In this document: in pieces, positions 45,079 through 54,775 of the stretch
Layout of the letters: the number at the start of each line of letters is the position of its first letter
Position numbering within the stretch: position 1 is the stretch's first letter
Source of the DNA: Hexactinellida sp. DTS-2022
Taxonomy: Eukaryota; Porifera; Hexactinellida
Assembly (NCBI GenBank): GCA_028753945.1
Contig: JAPNXP010000010.1
Location: 1,677,042-1,741,041, forward strand
Reading direction: 5' to 3'
DNA: 64,000 nucleotides
Translations under genes and position numbers: made by a program
The notes under the pieces: model-generated
What the model saw: the letters and a program-made list of their open reading frames with translations, nothing else
Database searches by the model: none
Told to the model about the DNA's origin: nothing

Positions 45079-45588
45079 TGTCTAGGCCGCTTAATTGGGA
45101 CACGTTTGTTCCAGGCCTCTTGTCCCAATTAAGCAATGATCCCAATTAACCGAAAAACTTTTGTAAAGTAGTGATAAACAATTTTGGTTTTAGACCTGTT
45201 ACAACAATTCCTCCAATGCCTGCGGACCCTTGAATCTTCTCAAACCCATAGAATGAGCAGTAATATTCTCTGGAACGTTTGATTTATCCCTGAACCAAAA
45301 GGTAATAATCTCTGGTAAATTTCGATATTACGGAAATCAATAAGAAATAGACAATATTTAGATATTTTGTCCTGCATTCATCAGTATTGAAAAAGATTTT
45401 TAGAATTAGTTCTGATCAATATGAATTTTCTATTGAGCGAGGACCAATTTTGCACCAAATTTGTTTGTTTGTCCCGATTAACCGAAAATTAGTAATAGCT
45501 TCTAATGAAAGGATTCTGTTCCTGGGGCGTTGTCCCAATTAAGTGGCTGTCCCGATTAACCGGTGTCCCAATTAAGCGGAGTACACTG
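45079..45588. mobile_element. pogo-like MITE (510 bp)
   Basis: TA-flanked (45077-45078, 45589-45590). Left end CTGTCTAGGCCGCTTAATTG, right end the inverse of CAGTGTACTCCGCTTAATTG. GTCCCAATTAAG motifs recur. Confidence 0.85.
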
Positions 45589-45591
45589 TAT

Positions 45592-46370
45592 CAGAGTGGA
45601 CCATGGGTCAACATTGGTGACCCATGACCCATCTGACCCATCCCATTTCTGACCCATGACCAGAGTATTTTATAAGGATTAAAAAAAGTTTTTTTAATGT
45701 TTTCGTGGAATAAAAAAATGGATTTTCGGTAGAAATGGAATCTTGAAATGGATATCAGACGATACAAACTCACTATTCAAGGGAGTAAAAAATGAAAATA
45801 GGAATAAAAAAATGGGCCAGGAATAAAAAAATGGGCTTATAAATTAGTTATAATATACCCTGCCCATGACCCATTGACCCATTGACACATGACCCATCGA
45901 GTGACCCATTGACCCATCACACAATTTTAAATATCTATATACTATATTATAACATTAACAGAATAACAGAATAACAGTATAAATTACCTCAACAAACCTA
46001 CTTGTTGCAATGTCGAATATGTAGTCTTTCAATGCACATAAATGTTATAATAATAATGATGATGATGAGTGATTCGTATTTTAACTGAAGATGACATTGA
46101 AATTCCTAATGGGTCATGGGTCATGGGTCACGGAGCCGTGACCCATGACCCATCTGACCCATCGATTTAGGTGACCCATCTGACCCATCGATTTAGGTGA
46201 CCCATCTGACCCATCGATTTAGGTGACCCATCTGACCCATCGATTTGGGTGACCCATCTGACCCATCGATTTAGGTGACCCATCTGACCCATCGATTTAG
46301 GTGACCCATCTGACCCATCGATTTAGGTGACCCATCTGACCCATGACCCATCGACCCATGGTCCACTCTG
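45592..46370. mobile_element. hAT MITE of GACCCATC arrays, TSD CACTGTAT
   Basis: Exact duplication CACTGTAT (45584-45591, 46371-46378), which copied the last bases of the adjacent pogo-like MITE. Ends CAGAGTGGACCATGGGTC with a perfect 18-bp inverse. 46130-46340 holds about seven regular copies of a 26-bp unit (GACCCATCTGACCCATCGAT plus TTAGGT). Confidence 0.94.
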
Positions 46371-46567
46371 CACTGTATAAGTAAATAATGGGATTTTTTG
46401 CTAAATTTAGTCAATAATCATAGTGTATCGTTCTATAGATGATCGTTTAAAAAAATAGCATATACTTTGAGTCACACGCTTTTGCACCGACCTCCCGATT
46501 TTTTGGTTAACTCCGCCAAAAATGGCAAAACCTCCCACTTTTTGGTTTCTAAAGATTGGCATCCCTG

Positions 46568-47279
46568 CAATCATGAAATCTAGAAAGGAATATATATAAT
46601 GAATACCATACTAGTCGAAGCTGTCATTTAATAAAAATTCACTAATTGATAAAAAAGAAATAATCGTCAGGCCACATAAAATAAATGATTTTATTATTGT
46701 TCATATACGAAGTGGAGCAAGTCACAGAGTTAATTTTCAATAAATAGCAAAATTCTGGTTAATAATAAAGAAACGATTTCTTGGCTTGATAATTAAGTAG
46801 TATCAAGAAGCATTAAGGAAGATGTTCCCAATTTGTTTTTAACTGAGGAAGATTGTGCAAAAGCAAGTTATTGGACAGAAAAGCAACAAAGTAATCAACT
46901 AAAGTGCGTATTATATCCTGCAATCAGCGACAATATTGCTTCAAAAATTGAATAAAACAAAGAAGACAGAGACTCTTGCTAATATCCTTAAATCCTGCGA
47001 TTATTCGACTCAAACAAATGAATTGTATTCTTTGGAAAATCTCGGAATGAATTGGGGGGTTGTACCTAGGTGCTAATGACGATATTTGTGAGGATATTTA
47101 TCCCGATATTTATAGTTTGTAAGGAACTGGAGATTCAATTGCAATTAATTCCTTTGTATTTTATGAGTGAGCGTAGCTCGCTAGAATAATAATTGGAGTC
47201 TAGGGGGAAAAAACAGTGTCCTAGAATTTCTGAGGTGGTGGGAATGTAATTGCATAGGTTGGCAGGTATAATGTGATTA
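46568..47279. other. no recognisable gene; possible old element debris
   Basis: A frame fragment near 46830-46940 reads LTEEDCAKASYWTEKQQSN, which I cannot assign. GAGCGTAGCTCGCTAG near 47168 resembles a Helitron 3' hairpin and CTAG end. A third fragment at 47140-47165 is low complexity. Confidence 0.3.
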
Positions 47280-47697
47280 CAAGGGTGGGGTTGGTTAACC
47301 GATCTAAGGCTACGGTTACAATTCTATTTCTCGCCACAGTTAACCGGTTAACTGGCCATCCTACATAATACAATAAATCCTTTATAAAAATGTGATTATA
47401 CTACAGAATAAGACTCAGCTGTATAAAGTATAACCGCATAAGTATATTTACTGAAACATTTCGTGCTTTAGGCAAATTTAAATCAATGTTGTCAAAGAAA
47501 ATTTTTAAGTGGTGATGAGAAATGGATTTAGGACTAACATATTCTGATAAAATTCAAAAATTTAATGCTTTATACAATAATTTCCCAATAACTCTGCTGA
47601 TATTCAACACACCGGCTAACTGGTTAATAAAATCTCTAACCGTTAACCGATGTCAGCAACGGTTAACCGGTTAGCCGGTTAACCGAATCCAGCCTTG
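47280..47697. mobile_element. MITE with 7-bp TSD GTGATTA (418 bp)
   Basis: Starts CAAGGGTGGGGTTGGTTAAC and ends CCGAATCCAGCCTTG. Flanked by GTGATTA at 47273-47279 and 47698-47704. The ends carry reiterated CGGTTAACCGG. Sister copy with its own 7-bp duplication at 53837-54247. Confidence 0.85.
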
Positions 47698-47796
47698 GTG
47701 ATTATTAAATATCTCTGAAAAATAAAAATTTCTGATGTCATTTAAAATTATACCGAAAATTTGTATTCTTTAAAATATTTGAGTTTAAAGTAAATA

Positions 47797-48329
47797 CAGT
47801 CAACTCCGTATAAATCGGGTCGATATTCTATTGTTCACCCTCCCTATTCCGAACCTCGCTAGTCCGAACAGCAGATCCAACAGTATCATTCGTAAAATTT
47901 GGAATTTTTTTAAAATTACATTGGAATTGTGAAAAAATGTCTTGGAGAAGTATTTGGGTAGTACATTAGATGTCGGATATAAGCACACCGGTTATAAGAA
48001 CATATCAGATCCAAGAACACTATTTGGAAAACGGTTGACATTTACCCTATATAATTTATGTCGGTTATAAGAACATGCCAGTTACAAGCACATTAAGTGC
48101 AGTTCCCGACGATGTGCTTATACCCGGCATCCAACGTACCATGTTAAATGTTTAGTTTGGATTTAATTTAAAAGCGTTGGAGTTGAATGGTTTGGATTAT
48201 CAGGAATTCACGATCTCATTTATAGAGGCTTATATTTTCGTATTAGTTGACTATTTCATACGAATTCACAAATCGGAACAGATTATTTTGAATCGGAACA
48301 CCTCTCTTCCGGATAGCGAGGGTGTACTG
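47797..48329. mobile_element. composite pogo-like element
   Basis: TA-flanked (47795-47796, 48330-48331). The left end CAGTCAACTCCGTATAAATC and right end (inverse of CAGTACACCCTCGCTATCC) belong to different subfamilies. A third subfamily is nested at 47964-48136. Confidence 0.65.
47964..48136. mobile_element. pogo-like MITE, same family as 7949-8113
   Basis: TA-flanked (47962-47963, 48137-48138). ATGTCGGATATAAGCACACC and the inverse ATGCCGGGTATAAGCACATC. The terminal CAGT is mutated on both sides. Confidence 0.75.
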
Positions 48330-48384
48330 TATTTGGATTTATTTGATTGAACGAATCCGAGGTCATGATGAGCTGTTTATAGAG

Positions 48385-48495
48385 AGCAGCGGGCCGGATC
48401 ATTTCGCCTCGCGGGCCAGATGTGGCCCGCGGGCCGGGGGTTGCCGACCCCTGGTATACACATATACACACAGCTTTGTGTTTCAATAGTATAGA
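48385..48495 (-). mobile_element. hAT terminus abutting a Helitron 5' end
   Basis: On the minus strand a Helitron-type start TCTATACTATTGAAACACAA (from 48495) is interrupted by CAGGGGTCGGCAACCCCCGG (48453 leftward). This is a widespread hAT terminal repeat followed by CGCGGGCC palindromes. Neither element is complete. Confidence 0.55.
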
Positions 48496-48504
48496 TTTAT
48501 ATGC

Positions 48505-48960
48505 TTGAGGATCATTCTAGGAGGTGTTCTTATTGGAATGTCATTAGAGGTAAAAATCCGAAATTCTTCGACTTTGGCAACTCCTGGAAAGGAATTGAAA
48601 AAATCTCGGAACTCTTCTGTTATGTCAATAATACTTCATTGCATACCGGTAACTCGAATGTGGAGATACTTCCATATCTAGGAACTGCACAACTGCATTC
48701 CCAAGCATCTTCGATACTTGTATCCACGACGGTTGAAATGGAATAAATCTCGGGTATAGTTTCTTTGTGGACTGTACATGAACTTTTGGTAATTCCCTTC
48801 GACGTTTTGGCTGTAGTTAATTCACCTATCACCGGGCCAATGATACTTCGTTTCGCAAATTTGTAAAGTGCCAAGGATTGTTTGGGAAATAGGGGAGGGC
48901 AGAATCTGACAACCCCGTGCACCACCGCGATGATCCTATGCACCACCGATGCACCATCAC
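48505..48960 (-). pseudogene. possible Gypsy-type retrotransposon pol fragment
   Basis: Minus-strand frames include FRDFFNSFPGVAKVEEFRIF followed by IPIRTPPRM. This resembles the segment just before the reverse transcriptase of Gypsy-type elements (F..FPG......I.T....PI..PP.R). Upstream text (SSCTVHKETIPEIYS) is unassigned. No RT catalytic motif or LTR is visible, so this is tentative. Confidence 0.35.
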
Positions 48961-48989
48961 AAGTCTAGAGCTGGCTAAGCCACTAGGAC

Positions 48990-49139
48990 CAGGTTAGTTT
49001 GACCCGATTAAGCGGAGAAATCTATTAAAGTTAAATATTTTAAGTCAAACTGTCATTCCGTCCTATAAATCCTGTGAAATATTGACCCAATTAAGCGGAT
49101 AAATCTATTAACAGGTGGCTCTATTAAGCGGAGTCAACT
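48990..49139. mobile_element. pogo-like MITE, left end truncated
   Basis: GACCCGATTAAGCGGAGAAA, then GTGGCTCTATTAAGCGGAG and TCAACTG followed by TA. Same family as 15546-15730. Confidence 0.65.
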
Positions 49140-49232
49140 GTAATTGCAAACAATTATGTACCTGCTGAAGCCTTATACTTCTGAATTCCTATTCCCTTGT
49201 CTAATCTAAAAAGCTATAATTATACTATATAC

Positions 49233-49521
49233 CAGGGTTTGATACAGAAATTTTTCCTTGGGGGCAGGGAACATTCCTAGAAACACACTGTTCTCTTGGG
49301 TAAAGGAGCAACATATACATGTATAGGCCAAAATTAATGTATTTAGTTGGCATAGTAATTCGATGTTTTAATCCTGTTTATATTAGCAATTACTTATCCT
49401 TTATTTAATAATTATGAGGCAAAGTTAAGACAATTCCTGGGATGGGGGCATATTTCCTGGGGGGGGGTCTTTTGTTGGGGGAGGGGAGAAATCCCAGGGC
49501 CCCCCTCTGTATCACACCCTG
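49233..49521. mobile_element. hAT-like MITE (CAGGGTTTGATACAGA)
   Basis: Starts CAGGGTTTGATACAGAAAT and ends CCTCTGTATCACACCCTG. The flanks share TATAC but no clean 8-bp duplication. Confidence 0.6.
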
Positions 49522-49805
49522 TATACACGTGACTACACTATTCATAAACCAATTTCATTATATTAATTTCATTGTTGTAATTTTATTGTTCTTCTATACT
49601 TATTCTAATTCGTATGATAATATTACATTATTAATATATTTACACCATTTTGCTCATTTTCTTTTTATCTTTTTTAAAATCTGGGTGGCTAAAAACAGGG
49701 AAAAGGAAAAGATAAGTATGCCACAACACTTACAATGAATTTTTGCAAATTACCTTAATCACTTTATCGAGTACTTCCAGGATTCTAAATGCCAGTTGTT
49801 GGTTT

Positions 49806-50062
49806 ACGTTTGCTCCACCTCTGTTCCCCCTCTTATTTTTTTCTGTCCCGCTCTTTTTTGTTGTTGTGCGGGAGGAGCATTTGGAGTGGGAGCGTTACTA
49901 TTTGCGGGAGGATCATTCGGAGCTGGAGCGTTACTATGTGCTGTAGGATCATTCGGAGATGGTGGGTTATGTGGAACGGGAGGTAGGTTGAAGCGAGAGG
50001 GATATACTGGAATTCCATAGTGGTCATGTTTTGAATTATATTCAGATGGATTATATTTATAT
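49806..50062 (-). other. candidate exon of a proline/asparagine-rich protein
   Basis: A minus-strand frame without ATG is open for about 85 codons: HYGIPVYPSRFNLPPVPHNP, then a 12-residue repeat in about 2.5 copies (NDPTAHSNAPAP, NDPPANSNAPTP, NAPPAQQQ), then a basic tail KRAGQKK. The repeat is conserved at protein level with 36-nt periodicity. It could be one exon of a spliced gene or a simple minisatellite. No family recognised. Confidence 0.3.
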
Positions 50063-50250
50063 ATGTTTTAGATCCTTACACGTATTAATTTGAAAGAAAA
50101 TTACCAGCAACAACGTTAAATTCAATTTGCCTATCTATATCTAACAGTTGTAATTAAGTATGGCTACGTATATTTATATGTAGGAATTGCAAAACTAATT
50201 TCAAAAAGGTTACTCACCTTAATGTGAAATGGTCTTCTGATTGAAAATAT

Positions 50251-50382
50251 TGAAAAGTAGCTTGTTGTTTTCAAATACAGTGTTCTGAATGAAAAGTAGC
50301 TTGTTGATTTCAAATACAGTGTTCTGAATTAAAAGTTGCTTGCTGATTTCAAATACAGTGTTCGTAATGAAAAGTAGCTTGT
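50251..50382. repeat. minisatellite, ~40-bp unit, 3.3 copies
   Basis: TGAAAAGTAGCTTGTTGATT followed by TCAAATACAGTGTTCTGAA, repeated from 50251, 50290, 50330 and 50368. Confidence 0.75.
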
Positions 50383-50467
50383 GCATTTGTTGACCAGATA
50401 CACAGTAGATAGGAATATAGCTAGATATTCTTGCTGCTTGTCCTTTTTTACTCGATACCGATTAATA

Positions 50468-50907
50468 CAGTAGAACCCCGCGTATCGGGGCGCCATCCAC
50501 TTATCGGGGCACTCCACCGAAGATTATTTTCTCTTGAGTAACATGATTTACTTTTGAGCAGCTTAGTATTCTTTGTAATGGCCGCTAAGCGTCACCCACT
50601 CAAGCTAGAGACTCGTGCTGAGGTAATCGAGGGAGCTTTTCAAAACAAATATTCGGTGAATTTCATAGATTTGTGACTCCTAGTGTAGGTAAAGCACAAT
50701 GTGAAATTGTAATGTGTAGTACTGCTTAAATATCAGCCTTAACTCTAGGTTTTGACTATATGTGTATAATTTGTTGTGTAGGTGCTAACTTAATTGTTTT
50801 AACCAAACATATTGGAGTCCTCTTAGAATCCCGAATATCGGGGCACTTCCTCGTATCGGGACGCTGAGCGCTTGGACGGAGGTGCCCCGATACGCGGGGT
50901 TCCACTG
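50468..50907. mobile_element. pogo-like MITE (440 bp)
   Basis: TA-flanked (50466-50467, 50908-50909). Ends are CAGTAGAACCCCGCGTATCG and the inverse CAGTGGAACCCCGCGTATCG. ATCGGGGC motifs recur inside. Confidence 0.9.
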
Positions 50908-50954
50908 TAGTAGTTATGGACAGAGTGATTATTGCTTAGTATTTACCTTTGTAC

Positions 50955-51470
50955 AGCTTGTACACAATAATTACTAACCATATCGTGAAATAATCCTGAA
51001 TTTTGACAGACATGCTTGTAGTTCTACTGGGTTAAACTATTAGGATTTATTTATTATTAATTTGTTGACTGGAAGTTATCGAGTAATAAATTATTACACA
51101 ACAATTACTAACCTTATTGTGAAATGATCCTGAATGTTGACAGACATGCTTGTAGCAGGGGTGGAGCTAGGGGGGAGGCAGGGGAGCAATAGTCCCCCCC
51201 GTCGGGGATCTTAGCCCCCCTGTCGGGGAAATCCTGGCATCACCCCTGGCTTGTAGGTCTACTGGATTACACTATTAAGATTTATTTATTTATTTTAAAT
51301 TTGTTGACTGGAAGTTATCGGTCAATCAATGAATACACAATAATTACTAACCATATTGTGAAATGATCCTGAATATTGACATACATTCTTGTAGTTCTAC
51401 TGGCTTACACTATTTGAATATATTTATGTGTTTCATAAATTTGGTGACTGGAAGGTATCGAGTGTACGTA
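50955..51470. repeat. tandem repeat, ~135-bp unit, three copies
   Basis: Each unit has CAATAATTACTAACCATATT, TGATCCTGAATNTTGACA, TTGTAGTTCTACTGG and TTGACTGGAAGTTATCG. The second copy is interrupted by the hAT MITE at 51156-51248. Confidence 0.8.
51156..51248. mobile_element. hAT MITE (93 bp), TSD GCTTGTAG
   Basis: Exact duplication GCTTGTAG (51148-51155, 51249-51256). Starts CAGGGGTGGAGCTAGG and ends GGCATCACCCCTG. The neighbouring tandem copies show the uninterrupted target. Confidence 0.92.
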
Positions 51471-51854
51471 ACGAGTGTTACGAAAATATATGTGAAATGT
51501 AATAATACATAAATTGCAGATTTAATGGCGCTAAGTGGGTCTCGTGTAGATGTTGCAGTGTATTAGAAAACTTTGTCTGTTCACGAACACACATGTGTAT
51601 TCGCGAACACACAGTTTTCAAACTTTGTGTGTTCGCGAATACACAATGCTATTGTGTGTGTATGAATTTTTATTGTTTATGGGCGCACAAAAAGAATTAT
51701 ATTCAATAGTTTATCCAATGCATTGCATATGGCATAAGCTTGGACTAGGAGCGGGGATTGGTAGGGCCCTTGTGACTCGGACTAGGTTTGGTAGGCCCAC
51801 TTTTATTTGAAATAACGGAAGATAACTATTGTTAGGGCCATTGGAACGCATTTA

Positions 51855-51956
51855 ACAGTTACGCATTGAGAACGCATTTAACAGTTCAATAACAGCTAGC
51901 TGTTAACAGCTCAAATTTGCTGTTAGCTGTTAACAACATAGCTGTTTCCACCCCTG
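51855..51956 (-). mobile_element. hAT-type end with AACAGCT motif
   Basis: On the minus strand, CAGGGGTGGAAACAGCTATG followed by reiterated TTAACAGC. The other end is not identified. Confidence 0.5.
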
Positions 51957-52134
51957 CTTTCCTGCTTATTATAGGAAATTAACGCTCCATGAAATTAACC
52001 CAAAGGAGTTAGAATAAAATATAACATGAGTATTTCAAATAAAAATGTTTGAGCCCCAAATCATCTTTTCCAAGACTGATAAAACAAATTTTGATAACTA
52101 GTTTCTATCATATTCCTACTTTATAAACTATAAA

Positions 52135-52460
52135 GCAACGAGCCCTTCGGTTTCGTCGCTTTGCGACAGATTGGTGCTATGTACCTCAAGTTAACCGCCG
52201 CTATGCGGCCATAAGCTTCCCAAAACCATTCATTATATAAGTTCATAATTTGGATTTTAAACAATATATTATCCTTTTTTGTCAACAACAACATTAAATA
52301 TTTATATTAGTAATTTCTAAATGAGAAATACAGATTTAGCATACTTGTTTACCTATTATAACATTTGGAAGCTAACCTCTATCTCAATTATAAGTGCGGT
52401 TTCTATTTCCCTATCACTTTAATACAATCCGGACAAACATACATGAGTAAATATTTAATG
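52135..52460 (-). mobile_element. family Z rolling-circle fragment
   Basis: Inverse of the 3672-4181 element's 3' half: AACGAGCCCTTCGGTTTCG, GTCGCTTTGCGAC and GCCGCTATGCGGC at one side, TATAAGTGCGGTTTCTATT at the other. Confidence 0.6.
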
Positions 52461-53137
52461 TAACTAGTAAATAATTTGAACGTAAGTAGCCTTAGAATAG
52501 GAACTGAATATTATTCAAATTTATCATATATAACGAGATGGAGACGAAATAAACACCAAACCTATATATACATAAGAGTTTGCTCCGGGATGCTTGGCAC
52601 GGACATGAACCAATGGCCCTAACAATAGTTATCTTCCGTTATTTCAATAAAAGTGGGCCAACCAAACGTAATTCCGAGTCTCAAGGGCCCTACCAATCCC
52701 CGCTCCTAGTCAAAGCTTATGCAGTATGCATTGCACAAACTATTGAATACAATTCTTTTTGTGAGCCCATAATCAATAAAAACTCGTGAACACACAGTAA
52801 ATATTGTGTGTTCGCGAATATACATGTGTGTTCGTGAACACACAAGTTATACACTGCAACATAGATACCAATTATAATCAAGTATAACAGAGCCCACAGC
52901 AGCCTGAGGCATAAACTAATCAGATTAATGATTATAAAGAGTAATTAATCTCCTAGCCAATTAAAAAATGATGAATATCACTTAGATTGAAAGAATTTTC
53001 TAAGTTATGAACTCATCAAGGAGGGCGCTAGTTCTGGCTTAGAGCCGAACTGTAAGCAGCCGACGTAATATTCATCAATGCGATGAAACACTACTAAGAA
53101 AAAGAAGGAATCAAAATGTACATTTCCTTCAAGACGG

Positions 53138-53680
53138 CTAAGTCAATGATGTCTCGAAAGAAATTTCAGTGCCAAATATTATATGAGATAGGGTACGGTA
53201 CAAACAGTTACCATCTGGTTGAACATTTACACTGAAACATTCTGACCAAAATAAGTTGTCAGTTCACTCAGTTGTGCTTTAAGTGAGGTGTAATAAATGC
53301 TTACAGCACCTCGAGTATCATGAATAGGTAATAGGTATCACGAACAATTAAATCGAGACGATCAGTAGCCTTCGGGTTAGGCAAGATACTACACGTTATT
53401 TCGTCCCAAAGCTGATTACATGTAAATATAATGAATAAATCTGGCTAACTAAATTTCCGCACTATTGTCATTGCGTCCTGATTAAGTTGGAACATTTTCC
53501 TCGGAGAGTTGGTATAGCTCGAGGGTATAATAATATTCCGTCCCAACTCAGTCGCATTAGTGTCTCCTTTGGCAACAGCATCAGCCAATTCAGTGTAAAG
53601 ATCAACTAGGATATTCTGCTGATTGAACTTAATTTAGTTGACCCGCTGTTGCTCAATCTTATACTTGTGAAATAGCCTTC
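53138..53680 (-). pseudogene. Helitron-type Rep N-terminal region and OTU-domain relic
   Basis: Minus strand, 53680 to about 53330, reads FHKYKIEQQRVN, a stop, then NQQNILVDLYTELADAVAKG, GRNIIIPSSYTNSPRKMFQL, QDAMTIVRKF, a stop, and PDLFIIFTCNQLWDEI. This is the conserved 'Helitron-like N' segment that precedes the Rep and helicase domains. About 100 bp further on, 53230-53138 reads VNVQPDGNCLYRTLSHIIFG, the start of an OTU cysteine-protease domain with the DGNC catalytic motif. OTU domains accompany some Helentron-type elements. The piece is short, has stops and is inverted relative to nearby families, so it is a relic of an autonomous rolling-circle element. It could have mobilised the family Y or Z copies. 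52861-53137 shows no further homology I can name. Confidence 0.75.
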
Positions 53681-53729
53681 CTGAGAGGTTCAGGTGGTTA
53701 AGCCCTCCTGAGCATCAGCCGACAGACAT

Positions 53730-54441
53730 GGGACCAAGCACCAAAGGGCTTAAGCCCATTTTTGAGAGGGCTTAATTCCGGACTTAAGTCCTCCTGTAAT
53801 AAAAGGGCTTAAGTCCGTACATGTACTTAAGCCCTTCAAGGCTGGATTCGGTTAACTGGTTAACCGTTGCTGACATCGGTTAACGGTTAGAGATTTTATT
53901 AACCAGTTAGCCGGTCTGTTGAATAACAGCAGAGTTATTGGGAAATTAATGTATAAAGTATTAAATTTTTTGAATTTTATCAGAATATGTAGTCCTAAAT
54001 CCATTTCCCATCACCACTTAATAAATTTTATGGGACAACATTGATTTAAATTTACCTAAAGCACGAAATGTATTAGTTAATATACTTATGCAGTTATACT
54101 TTATACACCTGAGTCTTATTCTGTAGTATAATCAAATATTTATAAAGGATTTATTGTATTGAGTAGGATGGGCGGTTAACCGGTTAACCGTGGCGAGAAA
54201 TCGAATTGTAACTGTTGCCTCAGTTCGGTTGGCCAATCCCACCCTTGAGCCCTTTATAGATGAGCTTCAAGCTCTTTTCAAGGCACTTATTCAATAAAAT
54301 ACGGTATGGATTTCTAAATAATTAGAGTAAAAGACTTAAGTCCGAACTTAAGCCCTTAATTAAGGGCTTGAGCTAGGACTTAAGCCCTTTTTCAAAAGGG
54401 GTTGGGCTTAAGCACTTCAGATAGGTGGTGTGCTTGGACTT
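53730..54441. mobile_element. array-type MITE of GGGCTTAAGCCC units
   Basis: CCAAGCACCAAAGGGC on the left and GGTGTGCTTGGACTTAGG on the right, with ACTTAAGCCC/GGGCTTAAGT reiterated between them. Hosts the element at 53837-54247. Confidence 0.55.
53837..54247. mobile_element. MITE with 7-bp TSD AGCCCTT (411 bp)
   Basis: Starts CAAGGCTGGATTCGGTTAAC and ends CCAATCCCACCCTTG. Flanked by AGCCCTT at 53830-53836 and 54248-54254. Inverse orientation of the 47280 copy; same internal sequence. Confidence 0.82.
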
Positions 54442-54509
54442 AGGCCCTTTGCGATAGCTATTGAACTCCAGTACAGTAACATAGCCTCTACCTCTGCTAT
54501 GAGGGATAT

Positions 54510-54775
54510 GAACGTGCCACTATGTTTACCTATTATCACATTAGGAAGTTAGTTACTATCTCAATTATAAATGCGGTTTCTATTCCCCCATCACTTTAAT
54601 ACAATCTGGACAAACACACACACACACAAACGACAATCGAGATTTAATAATATAGATTAATAATTGAGCTCACGGCGTAGAAACCTTTACTAGAAAGGCT
54701 GCTCAGGAGTTGTTTGTTGAAGCGCGAAGCGCCGAACCGTAGCGAATCAATCAAGACCGAAGGGCTCGTCCTAAT
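54510..54775. mobile_element. family Z 5' end (minus) next to a 3' end piece (plus)
   Basis: On the minus strand from 54656: TCTATATTATTAAATCTCGA then GTGTGTTTGTCCAGATTG. On the plus strand at 54715-54775: AAGCGCGAAGCGCC and AAGACCGAAGGGCTCGTC. Confidence 0.5.

Larger units (their letters stand above)
44967..46567. mobile_element. hAT element hosting two nested MITEs
   Basis: Starts CAGGGTTGCCAACTCTCCCG and ends AAGATTGGCATCCCTG, with CTCCCG...TTTTTG blocks inverted at both ends. The TSD is not exact (AATTATCA against AATCATGA, offset by one). Nearly all its body is later insertions (45079-45588 and 45592-46370). Confidence 0.7.
51552..52860. mobile_element. long-TIR element with GTGTTCGCGAA motifs
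   Basis: Inverted arms of about 250-290 bp (51552-51842 and 52612-52860). They begin GTTGCAGTGTAT and carry repeated TGTGTGTTCGCGAACACAC-like blocks. The spacer holds a hAT-type end and an inverted family Z piece. The target duplication is unresolved. Confidence 0.7.
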
